Source of the DNA: Chondrosia reniformis
Taxonomy: Eukaryota; Porifera; Demospongiae; Chondrillida; Chondrillidae
NCBI GenBank assembly: GCA_947172415.1
Contig: OX359193.1
Location: forward strand, 6,008,501 to 6,072,500
Direction: 5' to 3'
Length of the DNA stretch: 64,000 nt
Part shown: positions 46,231 through 59,400 of the stretch, one piece after another
How positions within the stretch are numbered: the stretch's first letter is position 1
Layout of the letters: each line of letters begins with the position of its first letter
Program-made: the position numbers and the translations under genes
The notes under the pieces: model-generated
Databases searched by the model: none
What the model was told of the DNA's origin: nothing
The model's input: only the letters and a program-made list of their open reading frames with translations

Positions 46231-47075
46231 GATTGTACATTAAATTCTGGTATACAAAGTTAATGTGTGGTGAGAGATAAGGCAAATTTTAAGTTTCATC
46301 AAAATTTCAAAAACTCATTGGACATGCTCTATAGATGTCTGTGAAAGCTTACACAAAGATTTAGCTTCATATCTCTCCATTTGATAGAGTGACAGCCCTC
46401 AATGTACATTAAATTCTGATATACAAAGTTAATGTGTGGTGAGAGATAGGGCAAATTTTAAGTTTCATCAAAATTTCAAAAACTCATTGGACATGCTCTA
46501 TAGATGTCAGTAAATGCTGACACAAGGATTTAGCTTCATATCTCTCCATTTGATAGAGTGACAGCCCTCAATGTACTTTAAATTCTGGTATACAAAGTTA
46601 ATGTATGGTGAGAGATATGGCAAATTTTAAATTTCATCAAAATTTCAAAAACCCTTTGACCATGTTCTATAGATGTCTGTGAATGCTGACACAAAGATCT
46701 AGCTTCATATCTCTCCATTTGATAGAGTGACAGCCCTCAATGTACATTAAATTCTGGTATACAATGTTAATGTATGGTGAGAGATATGGCAAATTTTAAA
46801 TTTCATCAAAATTTCAAAAACCCTTTGACCATGTTCTATAGATGTCTGTGAATGCTGACACAAAGATCTAGCTTCATATCTCTCCATTTGATAGAGTGAC
46901 AGCCCTCAATGTACTTTAAATTCTGGTATACAATGTTAATGTATGGTGAGAGATATGGCAAATTTTAAATTTCATCAAAATTTCAAAAACCCATAGGACA
47001 TTTTCTATAGATGTCTGTGAATGCTGACACAAAGATTTAGCTTCATATCTCGCCATTTGATAGAGTTACAGAACT
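46231..47075 (-). repeat. Five diverged satellite monomers, inverted orientation
   Basis: Reverse complement of the 170-bp satellite, diverged. TGTACATTAAATTCTGG starts lie at about 46231, 46398, 46568, 46738 and 46908 (spacing 167-170 bp). These monomers read CCAATGAGTTTTTGAAATTTTG where array monomers read CAATTTGAAATTGTC. They resemble the junction monomers beside the 1.1-kb inserts. Confidence 0.88.
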
Positions 47076-48126
47076 ACAGTTAATGTACTGTTTTGTTAGA
47101 AAGAATTGCGTAATACTATATATGGCCGAACCTTAGAAGGTATAATATTTTAATAAAGACAACAATTCCATAGTATATCTGAAAATCTAGAATAATTTCC
47201 AATTTTTTATACATAGGGATATGCACTGTGTAGTACTTGATTGTTATTGAAGTGCTATCTATCCATATATTTTATATGGATCTCGTTAAAGTGAAATTTC
47301 GTCAATCGACAGCCAACGAAACTCCAAAGAAAAAAAGTTGGACCATACCGAACGCTACCATCCACGACGCTCATAGGCCGGGATCGTTGGTAACGCTCTG
47401 CCGAGTTGAGCTTTGGGTGTCACTTGCGTGAGAAGAACCAGTTCTTCTCGATATGGCCAACTCATATGAATCCTTAAAGATATCAGATGCCAATCCCACA
47501 TTACGTGGAACCCCCCCGAAATCCGGATTATTGGTGAGCACGTCTCTATGGCACCAACCGATTAGGAGACAGCTTCAGAGTCTAAGCGCTACCAACCTCT
47601 ATGGGAACCGCAACCACCATAGAGATGTGTCCAGGTAGGCCTACTATATAAGGTTTTTCGCTTCTATTTATATGAAGTTTTGTCCAAAGAAAACGGTTGT
47701 GGTTGGGACCTTTTTTAATATATTTCTCGTTATTTCCAGATCAGTGAATTGTTTCAAGCAAGTTTAAAGACATAGGCAGTATTAGTGGTTGACCTGAAAA
47801 CTGGGAAAAGCGAATAAAATCCTGTGGGTGTCTTGATGGGCCGAGGAGAACGACTTTTCTGATCCCAATTATTTTCGAGAAATCGTCAATTTATTCCACT
47901 TTAATTCCAGACCAGTGAATCGTTCCAAGCACTTTTACACACATACGTAGTATTTCCAATACATCTCAAAACTGTGGCAAATGGATAAAAGTCTGTATGT
48001 GTCTTGGTGGAGGGAGGAGAGCGACTTTTCATGATACAGAAAACTAGAGATAGTGAGTGGTCCGATATTTATCGTCTGTACGTTATTAATGTCTATGATC
48101 GATATTTCAACTAGGCCGGTTTTATT
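47076..48126 (+). repeat. Diverged copy of the 1.1-kb insert
   Basis: About 47,220-47,640 is almost identical to the CpG-rich core of the array inserts (roughly 14 substitutions, one 29-bp net deletion, one +2 and one +1 insertion). The sequence before and after it is far more diverged. The 3' AT-rich part occurs as two tandem diverged units, each with CCAGA(T/C)CAGTGAATCGTT-like and CGACTTTTC blocks. The indels break the open frame seen in the array copies. The TATA-like box is not preserved and the T6 run is T5. Confidence 0.85.
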
Positions 48127-48340
48127 AGATGTCTGTGAATGCTGACACAAAGATGTAGCTTCATATCTCTCCATTTGATAGAGTGACAGCCCTCAATGAA
48201 CATTAAATTCTGGTATACCAAGTTAATGTATGGTGAGAGATAGGGCAAATTTTAAGTTTCATCAAAATTTCAAAAATCCATTGTAAATGTTCTATATAGA
48301 TGTCTATGAATGCTGACACAAAGATTTAGCTTCATATCTC
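48127..48340 (-). repeat. Diverged inverted satellite monomers right of the insert copy
   Basis: About 1.3 monomers in the same inverted orientation as the left flank (GTCTGTGAATGCTGACACAAAG, then CCATTTGATAGAGTGACAGCC). Confidence 0.85.
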
Positions 48341-48344
48341 GAGT

Positions 48345-48640
48345 TTGCCGGTGCTTAAGCCTAAAATGGATTAAGCACCAGGAGGCGTATAGGAGCTGCA
48401 ATGTGTCATTTCAATTCACTTTGACTGCATTTTCCAAGCTTGCCGGTGCTTAAGCCTAAAAATGGATTAAGCACCAGGAGGCGTATAGGAGCTGCAATGT
48501 GTAATTCCAAGTCACCTTGATTGCATTTTTCAATAGTACAAGGCTTGCCGGTGCTTAAGCCAAAAAGTGGGTTAAGCACCAGGAGGCATATAGGAGTTAC
48601 AAGGTGGCATTACAAGTCACCTTGATTTGCATTTTTAACG
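48345..48640. repeat. Right trio of hairpin repeats of the second satellite locus
   Basis: Three further copies of the GGTGCTTAAGCC/GGTTAAGCACC hairpin unit (48350-48379, 48444-48474, 48550-48580; spacing 94 and 106 bp), in the same sense as the left pair and with the same spacer (GGAGGCGTATAGGAGCTGCAA). Confidence 0.85.
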
Positions 48641-50402
48641 ACTCGAATAACTGCCTGCTCATAAATAGATAGCAGATTACTACATTGGTACATTATTTTC
48701 AGTATAGTTTGTTTTTATAGGATGACAGCTACATAGTGATCCTGTAGAGTTGTTTAAGCAGTGTCTGCTAGTTCATTTATGGCTAGATGGAATGACCCAA
48801 AGCAGTATTTACAACTGAAGACCACATGGTTTACCAATCTACTACATTTTCAAACCTATCCCTCACTTGCGCGCCATCCATCTGTGTTTATACATACTAC
48901 TACTGTCTTGCCCCAGCACAAACATAGATGGCAGGTAGGTTTGTGTATGTATACTTTCTCACCCCAACACAAACATGAAAGGCATGCAGGAAGTAGGGGG
49001 CAGCACACTACACAACACCAGCCTAAGAGGGTGAAACAGCTGTACATGTCTGATTCTTTTTCCCTCTTTGTATATATGACAGGAAGGCAATCCACTGATT
49101 GCCATTTAAATACTCTCCTAACCAATATAAGACTTGGTCGCTGGCCAGCATAATAATAATAATATATTATCTTGAGTGATTCACTTATTTATATGTACAT
49201 ATATATACTTCAACACATGCTATAATATATATTATGTATATATTCTGTACATGTACTGTATAGGTATACAGTTCCTTTGCATATAAATTATATAGGCTGA
49301 TGTACATATGTGTTTATAGTTTAAGCAGCTTTCTCTAAAAGTGGTTCAGTTCATCAACTTCTCCAATTTGGCAACTTCATTTTTTCTGGAATAAGTTTTC
49401 TCCTGAGAGGCAGAATAAGAAGATTGTGTAGTACATATACTCACACATGCAATGCCATGTAAAAGACTGCATTTAAATGAATGTAATAGTGAAAGCTTGC
49501 ATACCTTTACACCAATGAGCATACAAACATATACGTACATACAATTTTAAGGCTTAAACATGCAACCTGATTATGATTATGAATATGATTATATTATGAA
49601 TATGATTATGATAACCGATTAAAACGAAACTGTCTACCTCGTCACAGTTTCAGGATTCGTTCCATTTTGAAGCCTAATACAGAGAAGAAACAGAAAAAAG
49701 AAGGAAAGTAATACGAAAAAGAAAAAAAATGGAAAAAGAAGAAAAAAGAAAGATGTATTCTGCATGAGAGAATAAGAGAGGGGTAGTTTACCAAGTCCCT
49801 TGCAAAAGCCCTGCATATTATATATGTAGCATACCGGAATAATCTCACAAGGATTCTTATTTGCATTGTTTTATTACAAAACATGAGAATTCCACCTGAT
49901 TTCAAACGTAGTCCCAATTGTAGTTTAAAAAGTGCTGTATTTCTCTCTTTAATATATATTTATATGCACATATTTAATGCAACTTAAGATCTTTTAAAAC
50001 TAGAAAACCATACAGTTAATTGAAATGTTTATAAACATGTGAAATGTCACAAAATGTTACACATAAATGTTGATTAAATAGAGAGTTTGCAAATAGAAAA
50101 TACATACAAATAAAACACATCCAAGTCACAATTATGATTGATGTGTCCAAATGAGATACTATTTACTATCGACTAACAATTCCTTGTGATATCTGATGTC
50201 CGTGGACCTAAGAGATGAAAACAGTTTGAGATAATTAAATATTCTTGCAAACATTCAATCAATACTTCATAAATGTCTAATCATAAAAGAAATTTGACTA
50301 TTCCTTCAATCTGCATGGCAAACATACGTATATTGTATTGAAACACTGGCCTATCCTTATCACTATTCCATAGACTGTTTTAAGCATTGCACTGTGACCT
50401 TT
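48641..50402. other. Intergenic region with simple repeats
   Basis: No supported gene. It contains a short direct repeat (CCAGCACAAACATAG / CCAACACAAACATGA, about 48,913-48,980), an (ATTATGAATATG)n stretch near 49,568-49,612, and a purine tract at about 49,680-49,762. The right end holds the 3' UTR of the Rim-binding-protein-like gene. Confidence 0.55.
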
Positions 50403-53400
50403 TTATAGACTAACTTTTTGGTTGACTGATGCAGATGCTGCAAACATTTCAAAGTCACTTTCATTATCGTCGTCATCACTGACATCGTTACTGTCACTGT
50501 CCAGTGACATTTCAGCAATGTTAACTGGTTCACCTAATTGGTTTGCACCAGGGCTAACAGTGTCACACGGTTCGAGAAAGTTGGAGGGTATCAGTCCAAT
50601 TTGACCTTTCAGTTCACCCTACAGGGAAGATGACTTCTTATGTATGGCATAGAGGATTATCAAAATCTCACAGTCCTTAATCACATATCCATATAATCAT
50701 CATGATCTTTCTTTACATATGTACATACATAGGTACATTTACTTACTGTATAAAATCCACTGTCGTCAACGCCTCCATATACTATAATTAGGTCATCCTC
50801 TGTAAACTTCAGCTCCTCCTAAAAACAAGACTTACATATTAAATATCAAAAAATTATTAAAAGATATTATAAATTGAAAGAGAGAGTTTATTACATGTAA
50901 GCCTGTACTGGGCTATCATTGCAAATAATAAATATAATTTTTTTATATTATAAATTGTTATACTCACTTGGGCTGCTTCTGGTCCATTGGGAGAGTCCTT
51001 AATTGGATCATAGTCATAAATTGCCCTCATTTTTCTAGCTGTTCCTTTTGGCTTTGCTATTCTGCTCTCTCCATTAACAGGATGTACCCAAGCCTTCCTT
51101 GGAACAGGAGGAAGAGATGCAAATGCTTTTTTATGTATTTCTACTTCTTTGGGATCTTTTATCTGCTCCACAAAGTTAATAGGAACAAGACCCTGCACGC
51201 CTCTCAGTTCTCCAACTAACCAATCATCATCTTCTTTAGAGGTTACCTATAGACCACAATATTGAGACCAGTTTATATTAAATGGGTACCTATGTACATA
51301 TATAAATCAAAATTGCTTTTATCAATTACAATGGAATCACAAAAATGGCTGATTACAGAGGAGCTGAGTATTCTAAATGGCTCTAACTGTTGTGATTACC
51401 TTAATGACATCTCCTTGCACAAATCCTAGCTCATCCTCTTCCATTCCCCTGTTTGCTGACATGTATTTAGGGTTGTACTCATGTAGTGCTCTGTAGAATA
51501 GTGGCTCCACAAAGTCAGCTACAAGTGATAAAGAAAAACACAAGTGTTAAGTAATAGTTAAACTTGGAACAATTGTGCGTACATATGTATGTACATATAT
51601 GTAAGATACGTACATATCCTTATGGAAGTAAATACACAATGTTTGTTTTAATAAATGAATAACCTTCGGCATTGAATCCTTCACTAACAGCCTCTGAGGT
51701 ATCATTCTCATCTGTTGCCATAGCAACTTCTAATAGACTGGTGACCAGATTTTTATCTTTAAGAGATTTGCTTAATGGATCCTCCTTCGATGCACTAGCA
51801 CTGATGTCAGATTCACTGATGGCCAACTCCAAAAGATTTGTCACTGCAGCTTTATCCATTGACTCAACCTTTCCAGCAGAATGGTCTGACATTTTGTCAA
51901 CAGAATGACCTAAAACTTCCTCATCTGCAAAATCCATTAAGCTTAATCCACTCCTTTTAGTAAAGGTGCCATTTTGAGTAGATCCCTGCCCATTAGTGCC
52001 TTCAAAGACAGTGTGTATCATGCTTGGAGTGATCTGTACTGATTCTGAATCTTTTGATTCCAGGTTGAAATGCACCGCTCTGACAAACAGTTCATGAGTG
52101 TCTCTTGGTGAAGATAACACTGTCTCCAGGACCTTACTATCCAAGAGTACCTCAGTCTCTGTAGTTCCCTTTGAAGGAGGTTCAACTTGAGTGGCCTGGT
52201 GGTTATCAATGTAGACAGAGAAGAGGTTGGGTTGGAGAGCTTTGCCACTACCATCACTACCATTGTTCCAGCTAAGCAGGAGTCCCTTGGCAGCAAGGTC
52301 AGGTTGGAGGTTGAGGTTGACTGGTGGATTGGGGAACCCTGCAATGAAAAGGTACGTATGTACATAGAGAAAGTACTTAATGAAGATGTACAGCATACGT
52401 ACGTATGTCAATCAAGCAACCATAAATATAGCAATTAAAATCAATTGCTTTTCACAGTAGAGTGTGCTTACTTGCTCCTATTACTAGTAAGTTTGGAGGG
52501 TCCCCAGATTCAGTGTCCTTTGTCACCGTCCGTACTGAAATGCTACAAGTCTCCTACAGATAGATATGTATTTGGTTAAATGTATTACGCATATAGGGTC
52601 ATAGCACACACGTACGTATGTAAGTACATCCATGCATACACGTACGTACGTATGTACAGTATAGCAAAGTCTCAGTTCTACTTCATCCAGTACATCTAAC
52701 CTGTTGAGAAAGTTCTTTTAACAGAACCCTCCTTTCTCCGTCAACTGGTACAGCCATTTTAAACTGATTATTGACATAGATGTTATATCCAGTGGCATTA
52801 TTAGGAAGTAGAGAGGGGGCAGTCCAACTGATTACAGCCTTAAACGTGTCAGTGGATGTCTGATCAATAAACTGTCGTTCCAGCTTAACTTCAGTTGGAG
52901 GCTGGATAACTACATATGCAACAGGAGAGATGCTTACATCAATGGCTAGAATAATTACATTTCTGTGATGTTTTCAGACTCCTTTCCCACTAACTGTTTC
53001 TAGCTTCTTCTTGTAAGTACTTAATGAAAAGGTACGTACATAGAGAAAGTACTTAATGAAAAGGTACGTACATAGATAAAGTACTTAATGAAAAGGTACG
53101 TACGGTACGGTTCATAAAAAAGGTAACGCAGTTAACGCTTACCAGTTACCAGTTTTCGGTTAACTTTTAACCGAAAACTGGTAAAAGTTAACAGTTAACC
53201 TTTTTCTGTTAACGTATCGTGCGAATTCGAAGTGTAAATTTAACTTGCCGACTGGTGAAATCTACAATCAAAGACCCGCTCACGTTAACCCTGGATAACA
53301 AAGTTATACGAACAATGGATCGACTCGATATGATGGCAAGGATTTTTGGGAATCGACATTGCAATAAGTGGAAGCGTGAAAGAAAATGGATTTAACAGCA

Positions 53401-56400
53401 TTTTGTAAGCAAAGAATCATACAACTGTATTATGGAAGAAGGATTTCTTACTTATAATACGATGTAGCGCGATATACAACGAAAATATAGCGTATACTAA
53501 CGATATACGAATACGATATCGTCCTTAAAATATTATGGTATACGAATAAGCGATGACAATTTACGTAGGTAAAGCAAGCGCATACGTATGTGAATACGAA
53601 ATCATCTTTAAAATATAGTCTAATGCTATTCGAATACGATTTACACCTTTAGTGCTAAAGGTTACATAACCGTTAACTATTAACGATTTAAGTTCAGTTA
53701 ATGGTTACCTGTTTTATGTTAACTTTTAACCGAAAAATGGTAACTCTTAGCGGGTTAACGTTACCTTTTTTATGAACCGTACCGTACATAGAGAAAGTAC
53801 TTAATGAAGAGGTACTACATACGTACGTATGTCAATCAAGCAACCATAAATATAGCAATTAAAATCAATTGCTTATCACAGTAGAGTGTGCTTACTTGCT
53901 CCTATTACTAGTAAGTTTGGAGGGTCCGCAGATTCAGTGTCCTTTGTCACCGTCCGTACTGAAATGCTACAAGTCTCCTACAGATAGATATGTATTTGGT
54001 TAAATGTATTACGCATATAGGGTCACAGCACACATGTACGTATGTATGTACGTACATCCATGCATACGTATGTACAGTATAGCAAAGTCTCAGTTCTACT
54101 TCATCCAGTACATCTAACCTGTTGAGAAAGTTCTTTTAACAGAACCCTCCTTTCTCCGTCAACTGGTACAGCCATTTTAAACTGATTATTGACATAGATG
54201 TTATATCCAGTGGCATTATTAGGAAGTAGAGAGGGGGCAGCCCAACTGATTACAGCCTTAAACGTGTCAGTGGATGTCTGATCAATAAACTGCCGTTCCA
54301 GCTTAACTTCAGTTGGAGGCTGGATAACTACATAAGCAACAGGAGAGATGCCTACATCAATGGCTAGAATAATTACATTTCTGTGATGTTTTCAGACTCC
54401 TTTCCCACTAACTGTTTCTAGCTTCTTCTTCCTCCTCGATGATGTCTTGTAACCCAAGCTGCTGTCTGACATGAATAGTTGTTCCACCAAAATTAATCAC
54501 ACCTTTCTCTATTTCTGTTGAGTATAAAACAGTACATATCAATACATACGTACGTACGTACATACACATACGTAGGTATAGCTGTACGTACCATTTGCAG
54601 TGAGTGTCCGTATAAGTTCTACAAAATTTGAAGGTACTAAACCTCTTTGTCCATTTGACTCTCCAAACATGAAGCCATCCTAACACACAGAGTAACACTA
54701 GTCAGTGCATTAGCAAGCCATATACGTAGGTACATATATGTTCATATACTCACATGTACGTACGTATGTAACCATAAGTAGTGATATTGTAGCAGAAACA
54801 TGTCCCAACTTGTTAGACATATATTTGTGTGTGTATTCTCACCTCTTCTAGTCCTCCATATACTACTACTAGCTGTCCTATTATCAGTGGTAGCTCTGTC
54901 TCGGGATTGGGGTTTGGGGACTGCTTGGCGGGGTCATAGTCATACAGTGCCTTGTACAGGGCAACGGCAGACGGGAGGGCGGAGTCCGCTGGGTCACTGG
55001 TGTTGGATGCTACCGCTGGAGAGGGACTGTCTACATCTTCAAGGCTCAGCCCATTCTGGGTTGGATGGACAACTTCAATGATTTGATCACCAGAGGTGGG
55101 GCCTATCTGGCGAATAGTCTTTGCACCTTCTTCTCCTTCGGTGGAAGTTGACGATGCCAAGTTGCCCTCGCCAGTGCTAGCTACCTGTGGCACTTGGGAT
55201 TTTCCCAGCACATCCATACCTGTTAGGCTCTCAACTCCATCTAAGGATATGTTACTCTGAGAAGCTTCCAAGTTATCATCTCCAAAGAGTTCTGGGTCGA
55301 GTTCACTCTCAGTGATGTTAACAGCTTCACTGTCAAATGCATCATCCACCTCATATCCCATGGCATTCAGCTCTGACTGGAGGTTCCCTCCTCCCTGTGT
55401 GATGTAGCGAGGAACCGCTGTGGGGGGCCAGTGCATGGCACCCACACTACGTCTTCCTCCTGATTTCGGTCTGGTCTTCATACCGCGAATGTTCTGTCTC
55501 CCTGTAGGGGAGTCCCGCACCATTGGTGGTCTATCCACAGACATGCTCCGGTGCTGCCTGAGGTCGGATTTTGGTTCCTCCTTTCTGTTAAATGAGTCCG
55601 CTAAGCTGGCTACTCTGGACTTTGTCGGACTAGTTGAGGCAGCTGATATCTTAGGTTTACTAGATGCAGTATTTGCTTTAGAAAGAGACGAGGTGACAGT
55701 TTTGGGTGGGACTGATGGTCCAGGTTTCGTAGGACTGGATGCTTCTGGTTTGGAAGCCTTTCGGTTCACAGAGGATTCTAAATTGTTAGACTTAGCTTCT
55801 GTAAATGGGAGCGATGAAGGTGTTCCTGAACTAGTCACTGAGGTCGGTGAGGGAGCTAATGGTATGACAGGACCCTGCTGAGCTGGCACTGTAGCATTGT
55901 GTTGCGACACAATGTCACATTGCGTCTCTTTAGTAGCTGTTTTTGGTGGATGAATCACTTTTGAAAGAGCATCTCTCAGCTCCTCCTCCTTTTCATTAAG
56001 CTTCTTGGAAAGCTCTTCCGTCTTCTTGCTAGCATCTACTAGCAAATTTTCAAGTTTGCTAGAAGATTGCACCGTACCATCTAAGTCTTGCCTTAATGTG
56101 ACAACTTCTGACTAAAGTACACATATAGGAACACACATGAACATAAACACCTATGAATCAAGTTATTGGATGCTATACACACACCTTAAATACTCCAAAA
56201 CTACTAAACTACAGGAATAAGACACACGTATACTTGACAATTGTATATCCCAAATACTTGACACTTTTAAATTTAACATTAGGTATGGTAGCTTAGTGGA
56301 TATTTCATCAATTGAATGATACTAATACAAAAAGAAATGTCTGTATAGCAGTTAATGGTTGAGTAATTTTGTACAGTTAGCTATTTGTGCTATTAACTCA

Positions 56401-59400
56401 TCACCTGTTTATCTAACAAAGATAATCTGCTCTGTATTTACAAGTTTATCATACCTACGTACTTCATGTGACAATGTCAATGAATCAATACACAACTGTA
56501 TTAGTGAGTTAAATGGACTATCAAAACTCATAATATGATTGCTAATATGTTGGGATATACAGATTACATCACATACGTACGTACATACGTATGTAAGATA
56601 TTACCTACATTATACAGGTAATTATTCATACGTATCTACGTACATACAACTCATGTACAGTACAAGGCGGCCTATGAAACAGGCACTGCTGAGCACGTCT
56701 TGAGATAACTACACACATGCCACAGACTTGAGAAAAGAAAACAAGAAGACAGAGACTCCCAGGGTCAGTGGTGAAACGTATCCTCATCAAAAGCTCTATG
56801 GGCTTAAGTAAGTATATATTAAGCCCAGGAAATCAGTCTTTACTCTTGGTGTTTTCTTTAGCCTCATACATACGTACGTATGTAAAGCACATCTTTAGGA
56901 AAATGGTGTTTAGGCTATTTATGCAGCTTGTGTAAACAGACTTACTTGGAGTTTTGTATTTTCACTTTCCAGTTCCTGTTTGGACTGAACTTCCGCAATA
57001 ATTCTCTTCCTTTCTACCTCAAGAACAGCTGAAATGTCTTCCTCTTTCTCTCTGGACTTATTTAATTCTTGCTCCAGCTGAGCTTTCTCCTCAGTCAGCA
57101 AGTGAATCATCTAAGTAGAACAAAAGCGTTCAATGTCACTGACCATATAGAACAGTTTCACCTACATACGTATACACACGTACGTGTGTGCATATGTATG
57201 TCTATAAAGAGTGCCGTTGTAACTGGTGAGTACATGTCTCTTGGGTGGCAATATAGTGGGTGGGGTAACCTAGAGTCACATGACATTACAATATACAAAA
57301 AGGTCACTAAAGATAATGTACATACATACATAACTGCTATACATACATACTTATGGATATACCTCCATATAGATATGAGGTAAATATGAATCTTACCTCT
57401 TCAAGTTCTTTGATTTTAGAAATGTCTTTCAATGTCTTGCGATGCTCTTCCTCTAGCGCTTTATGTTTCTTCTTTACTTCAGAGATGGTTGCGTTAAGCT
57501 TCTTCTTGTCTTCCTCAAGCTGCCTGACCTGGTCCCTCATGAAGGACATTTCTCTGACAGTCTTGTCAGCGTCTTCTGAAGATCTAGCAAGAAGAGACAC
57601 TTGTCCTAGGAGGTCACTGCACTTCAGCTCCAGTGAATCCTTTGCCTCCTTGGCTGCTGACAGCTGCTTAGTCAGCTCTGTGATCTCCTCATCCTATGGA
57701 TTGTTAAGAAACCGCAATTAAACAGGGACATGGAACAATGTGGTCTTAAAGTTTGAATAAAGACACAATTATACACATGTGCATACATACATTTACGTAT
57801 GTACAAATAAGGCATGCTCCCTGCCAAATGGGCTTTTGAGAGAGTCCTATAATACTTAGAGAAACCATATATGTATGTACGTATATGTACTTATATGTTG
57901 TATGCAAGTGAATTGGTCTGCTAACTGATCAAGGCAAATAAATGGTCCCTTTCTGGTAACAATTGAATTTTGAAACAATTGTAGCAGTTTCAATTTTAAT
58001 TTGCTAATAGATGTGCTATGTACTTACTCCAACTTTAGCTTGATCCATTAACTGTGTCTGCAGTGACCGAACCTGCTGCTTCAACATTGAATTTTCTAAC
58101 TTCAAATCTGAATCAGTATAGACTGACAACTTTTCTTTGAGTTCAGCTAGTTCCTTCGATAGACGGCCATTTTCCTGTTGATAATTAGCTAACTGATTCT
58201 TAGATGATACAAGTTCAGATAACTTCACCTCTTGAACATCATTAGGAGTAGACTAATAAGAAAAGGGTAAAATATCTTAGTTTCACAGCAGGAATCTTGC
58301 TTCTTACACCTAACTGATGTGTATCAAGCAGTTGGTAGTGACTATGGGCTGATAAGAAAACCACAACCATATTGGCATGTGATGGCACTTACTGGTAAGG
58401 ATTAGCAACTCAGGGATAACTCACACAAAGTTGATGTGTATGTATGTACGTACGTACATACATACATTGCCTCTACCTACATGTACCCACTTTATAATGT
58501 ACGTACGTATGTATAGATACACTCACTTTCAATAGCTTTGCTAGCTGCATCTCGAGCTGCATTCTCTCTTGTAGTAAAGTCTTATAGTTGGACTCCACCG
58601 ATGACAACTACAGTAAAGATGTCATGCATATGGAACAGTACGTATTTACATATATACTGTGATACGTATACGTACATACATACTCATATATCTATGTATA
58701 TAAAATGTGCATTAATATGCTGTGTACGTATATTGTGTTGAGAGCTCTACGTATGAGGAGATGAACACAATTGTACAAGATAGCTTACTTCTTTAGCCTC
58801 AGCTTTAACTTTAGCAACACTGGCAGACTCTGCAGCGAGCTGTATAACAGACAGGTTCCTCTCATAATACAGATCTAGGTACGTACTCAACATTTACCTA
58901 TCCGGTGGTTATGTACATACTCAAGTCCAGTCATACAAATCAGGTACATGTAAATATGTACAGGCTACAAACTGCCTCATCCACCTATCTGGTCGCTACA
59001 CAAGTGTGCACATACGTACAGTGGGTGATACGGTTATATGAAACATTTCTTTCTTCTTATCTTTTGGATGGTAAACCTTTTAATTCTTTAAGTGTCTAAA
59101 AAAAGTTTTGGATTAAATCTTTTGGTCTAACATTTCAACAAAAAGATTTAACTAAAACTACATTTTAGATGCTCAAAGAGTCGAAAGATGTACCATCCAA
59201 AAGGTAAGCTCAATGCAATGCAGTTAAAAGAAATCCTTTTCTTTATTATTCTTACTTCATCTAGCTTCTTTTTTAATTTCTCAATTTCCCTATCTTTAGC
59301 TCGAAGGTCTTTCATGTGATCTTCTCTCTCTTTGATCTGCTGTTTCACAAACTGTTTGCGCAACACCTTTTCAGTTTCTGTGCTGTTTCTATTCTTGGAC

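Noticed and set aside
48761..49153. 130-residue open frame
   Set aside because: It starts with GTG, has no recognisable domain or splice context, and overlaps a local direct repeat.
49346..49540. Possible exon encoding NEVAKLEKLMN on the minus strand
   Set aside because: The short ending looks protein-like, but no joining exon in phase could be found.
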